Positions 18,785-26,302 of a stretch of 28,294 bases of DNA are shown here, piece by piece; the first letter of the stretch is position 1, and each line of letters starts with the position of its first letter. The notes beneath the pieces were generated by a model that saw only the letters and a list, made by a program, of their open reading frames with translations, was not told the origin of the DNA and made no database searches. This DNA is from an uncultured Beijerinckiaceae bacterium. GTDB taxonomy: Bacteria; Pseudomonadota; Alphaproteobacteria; Rhizobiales; Beijerinckiaceae. The position numbers and the translations under genes are program-made. The stretch lies in assembly GCA_937863205.1 (NCBI GenBank), contig CALMGA010000344.1, positions 1 through 28,294 on the forward strand, written 5' to 3'.

Positions 18785-20098
18785 ATGTCGCCTCCTTTGC
18801 GCGTCGGCGTCGCCGGCCTCGGCACCGTCGGCACGGCGGTCCTTCGGCTTCTCGATCGCCAAGCCGCATCGCTGAGCCGTCGCGCCGGCCGGGCCGTCGA
18901 GGTGCGCGCGGTCAGCGCGCGGCGCCGCGAGGGACGCGACATCGGGCGGGCGGACTGGTATGCCGATCCCGTCGAGCTGGCGCGGGCGCCGTGCATCGAC
19001 TGCTTCGTGGAACTGATCGGCGGCGCCAACGGCGCCGCGCTCGATGCGACCCGCGCCGCCCTTGCCGCCGGCAAGTCCGTGGTCACCGCCAACAAGGCGA
19101 TGCTCGCCCGCCACGGCGGCGAACTGGCCGGGCTGGCCGAGGCGGCCGGCGTGGCGCTGCGCTTCGAAGCCTCGGTCGCCGGTGCCATCCCCATCGTCAA
19201 GACGCTGCGCGAAACGCTGGCCGGCAACACGGTCGACCGCGTCTACGGCATCCTCAACGGCACCTGCAACTACATCCTGACCCGCATGGAAGCCGACAAG
19301 CTGACCTTCGCGCAATGCTTGGCCGAAGCGCAGGCACTCGGCTACGCCGAGGCCGACCCGACCTTCGATGTCGGCGGCTTCGACACGGCCCACAAGCTCG
19401 CCATCCTCACCTCGCTCGCTTTCGGCACGACCCTCGACGCCGACGCCGTGGCGGTGGAGGGCATCGAGACGATCACCCCCGCCGACCTCCAGGCGGCCGA
19501 GGACCTCGGCTTCCGCGTCAAGCTGCTCGGCGTCGCCAAGCTGACGAGCTCCGGCATCGAGCAGCGGGTCCACCCGACCATGGTCCCCAAGGACTCGGCC
19601 ATCGGTCAGATCAACGGCGTCACCAATGCGGTGGTCATCAACGCCGACGCCGTGCGCGAGCTGACGCTGGCTGGGCCGGGCGCCGGCGGCGAGCCGACCG
19701 CCTCGGCAGTGGTCGCCGACCTCACCGATGTCGCCAGACACTTGGGCAAGGGCGAGGCCCAGCCCGCTTTCGGCCTGCCCGTGGCGGTGCTGCGCCCTCT
19801 GGAGCGCGCTTCCATCGAGGCGCACGAAGGCGGCTACTATGTCCGCCTCGCCGTTCACGACCGGCCGGGCGCCGCCGCCTCCATCGCCCAGCGCATGGCC
19901 GAGCGCGGCATTTCGCTGGAAAGCATCGTGCAGCGCTCGCGGCCGGCGCAGCGCGGCGCCACCTCGGCGACCCCCGTGCCGGTCACGCTGGTGACGCACG
20001 CCACGCCCGAGCGCACCATCCGCGACGCCATCGCCGCCGTGGTCGGCGACGGCCACATCGCCGAGCGGCCGCAGGTCATCCGCATCGAGCGGGAATGA
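18785..20098 (+). CDS. hom: Homoserine dehydrogenase
   Basis: A 437-residue enzyme that reduces aspartate semialdehyde to homoserine with NAD(P)H, the branch point to threonine and methionine. The Rossmann motif VGVAGLGTVGTAV is at the N-terminus; the VVTANKAML segment carries the catalytic lysine and GILNGTCNYILTRM with YAEADPTFDVGGFD is the catalytic-domain signature. A C-terminal ACT domain (YYVRLAVHDRPGAAASIAQRM) suggests feedback inhibition by threonine. Length is typical of the ACT-containing bacterial form. It lies 127 bp upstream of recJ on the same strand; in several Rhizobiales I recall glpX between hom and recJ, absent here. Confidence 0.96.
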   Translation: MSPPLRVGVAGLGTVGTAVLRLLDRQAASLSRRAGRAVEVRAVSARRREGRDIGRADWYADPVELARAPCIDCFVELIGGANGAALDATRAALAAGKSVVTANKAMLARHGGELAGLAEAAGVALRFEASVAGAIPIVKTLRETLAGNTVDRVYGILNGTCNYILTRMEADKLTFAQCLAEAQALGYAEADPTFDVGGFDTAHKLAILTSLAFGTTLDADAVAVEGIETITPADLQAAEDLGFRVKLLGVAKLTSSGIEQRVHPTMVPKDSAIGQINGVTNAVVINADAVRELTLAGPGAGGEPTASAVVADLTDVARHLGKGEAQPAFGLPVAVLRPLERASIEAHEGGYYVRLAVHDRPGAAASIAQRMAERGISLESIVQRSRPAQRGATSATPVPVTLVTHATPERTIRDAIAAVVGDGHIAERPQVIRIERE

Positions 20099-20225
20099 GC
20101 CGCGCGGCTGGACGATCGGATCGCCAATCGCGCGACGGCTTTCGGATCGATCCGCAGCGGCACAAGCACTTGCGGCCTCGGGCCGGAACCGTTCTTCGCG
20201 CCAGCGCGCCAGCGGCGGCCCGGTC

Positions 20226-22016
20226 GTGACCCGCCGATCCGTTCTGGGCGTCGACGCTTCCTTCTGCGGACGGCCCTGGACCGCCCGCCTCGACGCGGCC
20301 GGAGAAGCGCAGGCGTTGGCCATCGCCCAGCTCGGCGGCCACGACGACGTGCTTTCGCGCGTGCTCGCCGCCCGCGGCGTGCGCCCCGACGCGGTCGCCG
20401 CCTATCTCGAACCCTCGTTGCGCGACCTGCTCCCCGATCCGTCCGTGCTCGCCGACATGGATCGCGCGGTCGAACGCCTCGCCGCCGCCGTCGCCGATGG
20501 CGAACGGGTCGCGATCTTCGGCGACTACGATGTCGACGGCGCGGCCTCGGCCGCCCTGCTCGCCGACTACCTCGAAGGCTGCGGCTGTTCCACCCTCATC
20601 CACATTCCCGACCGCATCTTCGAAGGATACGGTCCCAACGTCGAGGCCGTGCGCTCGCTCCACGGGCGCGGCGCCGGCCTTCTCGTGACGGTGGATTGCG
20701 GCACCACCAGCCATGACGCCATCGCCGAAGCGCGCGGCCTCGGCCTCGACCCGATCGTGCTCGACCACCACGGCGCGCCGGAAGTGCTGCCGCAGGCCGT
20801 GATCGTCAACCCGAACCGCCTCGACGACCTGTCCGGCCTCGGCCAGCTCTGCGCCGCCGGCGTCGTCTTCATGACCTTGGTCGCCCTGCAGCGCCTGCTG
20901 CGCGGACGCGGGCACTTCACCGGGATGCGCGAGCCGGACCTCCTCGCCACCCTCGACCTCGTGGCGCTGGCCACCGTCGCCGACGTCGCCCCGCTGACCG
21001 GGATCAACCGTGCCTTCGTGGCCAAGGGTCTGCAGGTGATGCGGGCGCGCAGCCGTCCGGGCCTTCGCGCCCTGTTCGACGTCGCCGGCGCCGACGGGCC
21101 GGCTTCGACCTACCATCTCGGCTACCTCATCGCCCCGCGCATCAACGCCGGCGGCCGCATCGGCGACGCCGCGCTCGGCGCCCGCCTGCTCGGCCTGCGC
21201 GACGACGGCGAGGCGGCCGACCTCGCAGGCCGGCTCGACCGACTCAACCGCGAGCGCCAAGCCCTAGAGCAGGCGACGCTGGCGAACGCCGAGGCGGAAG
21301 CGCTGGCGCAGGTCGGCCTGCACGACGAGGGCGCCGCGGTGATCGTGGTCGGCGGCGAGAGCTGGCATCCCGGCATCGTCGGCATCATCGCCGGGCGCCT
21401 GCGCGAATCGTTCGGGCGCCCGGCCTTCGCGATCGCCCTCGGCGCGGGCGGCGGCGGCACCGGATCGGGCCGCTCGATGCCCGGCGTCGACCTCGGGCGC
21501 AGCGTGCGCGCGGCGGTGGAGACCGGGATCATCAGCAAGGGCGGCGGTCACGCCATGGCGGCCGGCATCACCCTCAAGCCGGGCGGCCTCGCCGCATTCC
21601 GCGCCTTCATCGAGGCGGATCTCGGCGCGGCGAGCCAGGCGGCGCGCGCCGCCACCGCGCTCGGCATCGACGCGACGCTGGCCGGGGCCGGCGCCATGAC
21701 CCCTGCCCTTCTCGCATCCATCGAGCGCGCCGGTCCTTTCGGCTCGCAAAGCCCGGAGCCGGTCTTCGCGCTGGCCGCGCACCATCTCGCCGAGGTGGCC
21801 GAGGTCGGCAGCAGCCACCTGCGCCTGCGCGCCCGGGGGCGAGACGGCGGCATGCTCGACGCCATCGCCTTCCGGGTCGCCGATGCCGCTCTCGGACGGG
21901 CCCTGTTGAACGCCCGCGGCAGCGCCGTGCACCTTGCGGGAACGCTGATGCTCGACCGTTGGGGCGGCCGCGAGCGGGTGCGCTTGCGCCTGCTCGACGC
22001 CGCGCCGGCTGTTTGA
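20226..22016 (+). CDS. recJ: Single-stranded-DNA-specific exonuclease RecJ
   Basis: A 596-residue 5'-3' single-strand exonuclease of the DHH phosphoesterase family used in recombination, mismatch and base-excision repair. Metal-binding motifs are all present: FGDYDVDGAAS (Asp100, Asp102, Asp104), VTVDCGTTSHDAI, and LDHHGA (Asp180-His181-His182). The DHHA1 part has GRINAGGRIGDA-like and GGGHAMAAG segments, and the C-terminal 120 residues form the OB-like domain. Translation starts at GTG 20226; the downstream text (LGVDASFCGRPWTARL) matches the usual RecJ N-terminus of alphaproteobacteria. Tail-to-tail with the lipoprotein gene, 10 bp apart. Confidence 0.95.
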   Translation: MTRRSVLGVDASFCGRPWTARLDAAGEAQALAIAQLGGHDDVLSRVLAARGVRPDAVAAYLEPSLRDLLPDPSVLADMDRAVERLAAAVADGERVAIFGDYDVDGAASAALLADYLEGCGCSTLIHIPDRIFEGYGPNVEAVRSLHGRGAGLLVTVDCGTTSHDAIAEARGLGLDPIVLDHHGAPEVLPQAVIVNPNRLDDLSGLGQLCAAGVVFMTLVALQRLLRGRGHFTGMREPDLLATLDLVALATVADVAPLTGINRAFVAKGLQVMRARSRPGLRALFDVAGADGPASTYHLGYLIAPRINAGGRIGDAALGARLLGLRDDGEAADLAGRLDRLNRERQALEQATLANAEAEALAQVGLHDEGAAVIVVGGESWHPGIVGIIAGRLRESFGRPAFAIALGAGGGGTGSGRSMPGVDLGRSVRAAVETGIISKGGGHAMAAGITLKPGGLAAFRAFIEADLGAASQAARAATALGIDATLAGAGAMTPALLASIERAGPFGSQSPEPVFALAAHHLAEVAEVGSSHLRLRARGRDGGMLDAIAFRVADAALGRALLNARGSAVHLAGTLMLDRWGGRERVRLRLLDAAPAV

Positions 22017-22026
22017 ACGGGTCAAG

Positions 22027-23274
22027 CTACTTGGGCGACGCGGGCACCACCGGGGCAGGATTCGGCACCACCGGCGCCGCGATCGGCGGCGGCGCGGGGG
22101 CCATCGGCGGCAGCGGGCGCGTCACGATGTGCTCGTCGATCGGTCGTTCGCCGAGCACGGCCGCGACGTCGCCGTCCTGCACCCGCCGCGCGCCGATGGT
22201 GGCACCGATGCGGCGCACCACGTCCGGCGCCGTCGCATAGGTGCCGTGGGCGATGAGCGAGGTTTCGTCGCCGGCGAGGTCGTAGACCTTGACGCCGAGC
22301 GCACTCAGCACCGCTTGATCGGCCGGGTTCTTGGGATCAAGCGCGCCGACGCGCTGCCGGTTGCCGGCGAGGCGGCGCGACAGCGACAACGCCTTGTCGT
22401 TCACCGATACCAGCACGGAGACGTGCGAGGGATCGATCTTGGCGATCTGGTTGCGGAAGACGCCGACGTCGATGTCGGGAGCGGCGAGCATCACGTCGCC
22501 GAGCCGGCCGTCGAGGTCTGGCTTGCCGGCGATGGCATCCTGGCGCAGCGCCTCCATGGTCAGCCAAGTGCCCATCGAATGGGCGAGGATGTGGATGCGT
22601 CCGACGTCGGGCGTCGCGGCGATGTCGACCAGCGCCTGCGCCAGCGCGTCGCGCGAGGCGGACGCGCTTTCCTTGGCCGCCTCGTAGTCGAACAGGCTGC
22701 CGGAGGCCGGCCAGGTGAACAGCACCGGCACGCCGCCGAAGCGCCCGTCGGTGACGATCTGCGCCAGGCGGAAGCGCGCCTCGTCGTAGCTGTTGTTGAA
22801 ACCGTGGACGTAGAGCAGCACGTCGCGGTTCGATCCGACGCGACCGCTCAGGTGCGAGGCGAGCTCGCTTTTGAACTCCCTATCGTCGAGGTCGCGGAAC
22901 GAGGTGGCGGTGAAGTGGTGCTGCGGATCGCTGCTGCCGAAGCGCGGCAGTTCGACTTCGCCCGGGGCATGACCGGGCGGCACGGTGATCATCTGCAGCG
23001 ACTCCCGCGCGCCGTCGGCCAGCTCGTTGGCGTCGCCGTGCCGGCCCTTGCGGGTCGACACCACGAACAGCGGCACGCGGCGGGCGGCCTGCGGCTCCGC
23101 CGTGGCGAACACGTCGCCGACCGACGAGGTCACTTCGGACACCTTGTCGGCGACGCAGCCGCTCAGGCCGGGAAGGGCGAGGGCCAGCGCGATCCGGCCG
23201 CAAACGATCAGGCGCAGACCGGCCGCCCGTGCGGCAGGCAGGCTACGGCCCGCGTATCGCGTCCGATGATCCAT
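22027..23274 (-). CDS. Lipoprotein alpha/beta hydrolase (DUF900 family)
   Basis: A 415-residue predicted outer- or inner-membrane lipoprotein: a long basic N-terminus is followed by LIVCGRIALALALPG and the lipobox LSGC. The hydrolase fold is shown by LLYVHGFNNSYDEA (oxyanion strand-turn), PVLFTWPASG and the nucleophile elbow ILAHSMGTW with Ser233; DUF900 proteins have this form. The C-terminal 35 residues are Pro/Ala-rich. Substrate is unknown; the family includes esterase-like proteins. A GGGAG ribosome site lies six bases before the ATG at 23274. A perfect 9-bp inverted repeat sits 10-36 bp upstream of the start, between it and the TerC-family gene on the same strand. Confidence 0.85.
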   Translation of the reverse strand: MDHRTRYAGRSLPAARAAGLRLIVCGRIALALALPGLSGCVADKVSEVTSSVGDVFATAEPQAARRVPLFVVSTRKGRHGDANELADGARESLQMITVPPGHAPGEVELPRFGSSDPQHHFTATSFRDLDDREFKSELASHLSGRVGSNRDVLLYVHGFNNSYDEARFRLAQIVTDGRFGGVPVLFTWPASGSLFDYEAAKESASASRDALAQALVDIAATPDVGRIHILAHSMGTWLTMEALRQDAIAGKPDLDGRLGDVMLAAPDIDVGVFRNQIAKIDPSHVSVLVSVNDKALSLSRRLAGNRQRVGALDPKNPADQAVLSALGVKVYDLAGDETSLIAHGTYATAPDVVRRIGATIGARRVQDGDVAAVLGERPIDEHIVTRPLPPMAPAPPPIAAPVVPNPAPVVPASPK

Positions 23275-23283
23275 GGAACTCCC

Positions 23284-23310
23284 GCCTGTCCGCGCAGGTC
23301 CCGGACAGGC
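23284..23310. repeat. Perfect 9-bp inverted repeat upstream of the lipoprotein gene
   Basis: GCCTGTCCG (23284-23292) and CGGACAGGC (23302-23310) flank a nine-base loop. It lies between the TerC-family gene and the lipoprotein gene, both on the minus strand. No T-run follows, so it may be an operator or mRNA hairpin near the ribosome site rather than an intrinsic terminator. Confidence 0.5.
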
Positions 23311-23415
23311 CGGGAACGCCCAAAGTGCCGCCCAATCGTGGCCTTACGGCGACAGGCGGGCGACGACCTGCCCTGCGGAACGCTTGGCGACCTGCCGCTC
23401 GGACCGCGGATCGGG

Positions 23416-24249
23416 TTACGGCGACAGCCTCGCGCCCGGCTGTCCGCCGGGCTTCGCGTCCTCGCGCCCGGCGACAGGAGATTGCTTCGCGTGCCGCCGC
23501 ACCAACCATAGCACGAGCGAGGCCGCCAGCACCAGGACGGCGCCGGCGACCTCCGCCAACAGACCGGGATCGAACGGCGCCGGCGCCAAACCGTGCGCCA
23601 AGCCTCGCAGGACGCCTCGCAGGACGCCTTGTGTCAGGCTTCGCGAAATGGCGCGCGCGACCAGCGGGTCGGCCGCCACCATGCCGCCGGCGATCCAGCC
23701 GAGCAGCACCGCGCCTGCGACAACAAGGATGGGGAAGCGCCGCATCGCGCCCAGGATCAGCGTCGAGCCGAACACGATCAGCGGCACCGACAGCGCGACG
23801 CCGAACACGATCAGCGGCACGGAATTCTTCGCCGCCGCCGCGACCGCCACGACGTTGTCGAGGCTCATCACGATATCGGCCACGGCGATGGTGCGGATCG
23901 CTCCCCAGATCGAGCGGGCCGCCGCGACCTCCGCGAGGTCGCGCGCGCGCAGCAGGTCGAAGGCGATCCACAGCAGCAGCGCGCCGCCGATCAGCTTGAC
24001 GTAGGGAAGGCCCAGCATGGCCACCACGAAGACGGTGAGCACGATGCGCAGGCCGACCGCGAGGCCGGCGCCGCCGAAGATCGCCCAAGCCCGGCGGCGC
24101 CCGTCCAGCCCGCGGCAGGCGAGCGCGATCACCACCGCGTTATCCCCCGACAGGAGAAGGTTGATCCAGAGGATCTGCAAACCCTTGAGGGCAAGATCGG
24201 AGGCAGCGCCGGGCGACAAGGAACCGAGGCCGGCCAGAACGTTGCTCAT
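23416..24249 (-). CDS. TerC family integral membrane protein (YjbE type)
   Basis: A 277-residue inner-membrane protein with about seven hydrophobic helices. The family motifs are INLLLSGDNAVVIALA in the first helix and ADIVMSLDNVVAVAAA in the fourth, whose Asp-Asn pairs are thought to bind metal ions. TerC-family proteins are linked to manganese and other metal export and to supplying metalated exoenzymes; the substrate here is not known. A C-terminal extension of about 60 residues contains a further hydrophobic segment and a polar tail. Two internal repeats are visible: VLRGVLRG, and the 11-residue SVPLIVFG unit occurring twice. The ATG at 24249 lacks a strong ribosome-binding sequence. It is divergent from the L,D-transpeptidase gene. 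Confidence 0.88.
   Translation of the reverse strand: MSNVLAGLGSLSPGAASDLALKGLQILWINLLLSGDNAVVIALACRGLDGRRRAWAIFGGAGLAVGLRIVLTVFVVAMLGLPYVKLIGGALLLWIAFDLLRARDLAEVAAARSIWGAIRTIAVADIVMSLDNVVAVAAAAKNSVPLIVFGVALSVPLIVFGSTLILGAMRRFPILVVAGAVLLGWIAGGMVAADPLVARAISRSLTQGVLRGVLRGLAHGLAPAPFDPGLLAEVAGAVLVLAASLVLWLVRRHAKQSPVAGREDAKPGGQPGARLSP
23602..23625 (-). repeat. 12-bp tandem repeat in the TerC-family gene
   Basis: GCCTCGCAGGAC occurs twice in a row and encodes VLRG-VLRG in the C-terminal extension. It keeps the frame. Confidence 0.7.
23767..23820 (-). repeat. 21-bp direct repeat, period 33, in the TerC-family gene
   Basis: Identical 21-bp segments at 23767-23787 and 23800-23820 encode the two VPLIVFG-containing units. 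The family has related helix turns at this place, so part of the similarity is ancestral, but nucleotide identity over 21 bp is more than amino-acid similarity requires. Confidence 0.7.
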
Positions 24250-24442
24250 CTAGAGGCGACCTACGCAACAGAAAGAGCGACGGGCGGGCAGAACAAGGAC
24301 GCCTCCGAAGCGCCGCGGGCGCCGCCGAACGGGCGTAGGCCGCATCGGCAAGGAATTGTTTACAATCTCCCTCTAGCTCTGGGAAGGGCGCCGCGTGCAG
24401 CGCCCTGGTCCGGCAGCCCAGGAGGTCGCCCAGGAGGTCGTG

Positions 24443-25687
24443 ATGGCAAGCGTTTCCGGCGCAGCTCTGGTTGGCGCGGCCCTGCTTCTGACGCCGCTGT
24501 CGTCCGCGAGCGCTCAGGGCAGCGCTGCGGGCGTCGACGCCGCATCCGCCCCGTCGGCGGCGAAACCGTCCCGTGCCTTTTCCGCGAAGGACATCGCCGA
24601 ACTGCTCAAGCGCGACAGGTCCAAAGCCGAAGGCGCGGGCGCGCCGCAGCCCCTCGACGTACCCGTCCCGGCCGCCCAACCGACCACACCGTTTGCCGCC
24701 GCGCGCCTGTCGCCGGAGGCGATCAATGCCGCCCGGTTCGGCCGCGTCAGCGAAGCCGCCCGCAGCGTCGATCCCGTGGTGCTCAAGGCCGAGATCCTGC
24801 TCGACCGGGCCCATGCGCCGCCGGGCGTGATCGACGGGCGCTTCGGCTCGAACTTCACCAAGGCCGTCACCACCTTCGAGGTTCTGCGCGGGCTGCCGGT
24901 CGACGGCAGGCTGAGCCGGCGGGTGTGGGACGAACTCGGCGGCGACTCGGCGGCGCCCGTGCTCGGCACCTACGTCATCCAGCCAGCCGACGTGGTCGGA
25001 CCCTTCTACCCCGACCTGTCGCCCGATTATGCCGAACAGGCGAAGATGCCCGACCTCGGCTACCGCTCGGCCGAGGAACTGTTCGGCGAGCGCTTCCACA
25101 TGGACCGCAAGTTCCTGCGCGCCCTCAACCCCGGCGTCGACATGAGCATCGCCGGCAACCGCATCCTGGTCGCCGAGATCGCGACCCTGCCGCTCGCCGC
25201 CAAGGTCGCCCGCATCGACGTCGACAAGGCGCGGGGCCAAGTGCTGGCCTTCGACGCGCGCGGCGAACTGATCACCGCCTATCCCGCGACCATCGGCTCG
25301 GATGAGCTGCCCTCGCCGTCGGGTTCCTGGGTCGTGCGCGGCGTGGCTCCGCACCCGACCTACACCTACGACCCGAAGAAGAACTTCCAGCAGGGCAGCA
25401 ACATCCAGAAGCTGATCCTTCCGCCGGGACCCAACAATCCCGTCGGCGCCGCCTTCATCGCCTTGTCCAAGCCGACCTACGGCATCCACGGCACGCCCGA
25501 TCCCGCCAAGATCGACAAGACGCGCTCGCACGGCTGCGTGCGCCTCACCAACTGGAACGCCGTCGAACTGGCCGGGCTGGTGCAGGTCGGCGCCCCCGTG
25601 AACTTCATCGACAAGCCGACCGGCGCGGCGGACGGGCGGGAGCCGGACATCGCCTCCGTGCTCGGCGCCGAACCGGCGATGCGCTGA
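24443..25687 (+). CDS. L,D-transpeptidase (YkuD domain) with peptidoglycan-binding domain
   Basis: A 414-residue exported enzyme that forms 3-3 cross-links in peptidoglycan or attaches proteins to it. The signal peptide is MASVSGAALVGAALLLTPLS ending ASA-Q. A peptidoglycan-binding type 1 domain follows at about residues 110-155 (ILLDRAHAPPGVIDGRFG...). The YkuD domain occupies about residues 250-395, with YGIHGTPDP and the catalytic SHGCVRLTNWN (His363, Cys365). AGGAGG lies five bases before the ATG at 24443; a GTG farther upstream (24395) is less likely. A second AGGAGGTCG copy precedes it. The 193-bp upstream region contains an AT-rich ATTGT-TT-ACAAT inverted repeat (24355-24366) that includes a TACAAT -10-like hexamer. 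Confidence 0.93.
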   Translation: MASVSGAALVGAALLLTPLSSASAQGSAAGVDAASAPSAAKPSRAFSAKDIAELLKRDRSKAEGAGAPQPLDVPVPAAQPTTPFAAARLSPEAINAARFGRVSEAARSVDPVVLKAEILLDRAHAPPGVIDGRFGSNFTKAVTTFEVLRGLPVDGRLSRRVWDELGGDSAAPVLGTYVIQPADVVGPFYPDLSPDYAEQAKMPDLGYRSAEELFGERFHMDRKFLRALNPGVDMSIAGNRILVAEIATLPLAAKVARIDVDKARGQVLAFDARGELITAYPATIGSDELPSPSGSWVVRGVAPHPTYTYDPKKNFQQGSNIQKLILPPGPNNPVGAAFIALSKPTYGIHGTPDPAKIDKTRSHGCVRLTNWNAVELAGLVQVGAPVNFIDKPTGAADGREPDIASVLGAEPAMR

Positions 25688-25804
25688 GCTTTCGGGCTCG
25701 CCCGGCCCTTCACCGCGCAGGCTGAGCGCGCCGGCGAACAACGGGTCGCCACCCGCGTTGCCCTCGCGGCGGCGCCTCATCGCGCCCTCCTGATGGGGCG
25801 ATCG

Positions 25805-26290
25805 ATGTCCGCGGCAACCATCTTCTCGGCGTGCAACCTGCTCGCCCTGCTGGGCTGGGCGGGGCTGCTGACAACCCTGTTCGTTCCCCGGCTGAGGCAC
25901 CCCGTCTGGCTGGCGACCGGGCTGGCGCTGCCGGCGGTCTTCGCGGCGGTCTACCTCGTCACCTTGGGACTTGCGGTGGCGACCGGGCCGAACGGCGGCG
26001 GCTTCAACTCCATCCCGCAGGTGCGCGCCCTGTTCGCCAGCGACTTCGGCGTCACCACCGGCTGGGTGCACTACCTCGCCTTCGACCTGTTCGTCGGCAC
26101 CTGGATCGCCCGCGGCGGCCTTGCCGCAGGGCTCAGCCGCTGGGCTCTGCTCCCACTGCTGATCCTTACCTTCCTGTTCGGGCCGCTGGGCTTCCTCGGC
26201 TTTGTCGTGCTTCACGCCGCGACGGGACGCGGGCGCCCGACCATGGCCGGCGAGGCGGGATCGTCCCGCTTCTTTTCGCGGACGATCTGA
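25805..26290 (+). CDS. ABA4-like family membrane protein (DUF4281)
   Basis: A 161-residue protein with four hydrophobic helices: start IFSACNLLALLGWAGLL, then WLATGLALPAVFAAVYLVTLGL, a loop, the conserved WVHYLAFDLFVGTWIA segment and a final helix LLPLLILTFLFGPLGFLGFVV. This order and the VHYLAFDLFVG motif are those of bacterial ABA4-like proteins, named after a plant carotenoid-pathway protein; bacterial function is not established. The ATG at 25805 has GGGGCG upstream; an in-frame ATG at 25793 adds only four residues. It converges on the penicillin-binding protein gene with 12 bp between stops. Confidence 0.82.
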   Translation: MSAATIFSACNLLALLGWAGLLTTLFVPRLRHPVWLATGLALPAVFAAVYLVTLGLAVATGPNGGGFNSIPQVRALFASDFGVTTGWVHYLAFDLFVGTWIARGGLAAGLSRWALLPLLILTFLFGPLGFLGFVVLHAATGRGRPTMAGEAGSSRFFSRTI

Positions 26291-26302
26291 ACCCGGACAG
26301 CC

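Noticed and set aside
24140..26215. 691-codon open frame on the minus strand opposite the L,D-transpeptidase
   Set aside because: It crosses several well-supported genes and has only compositional, motif-free sequence.
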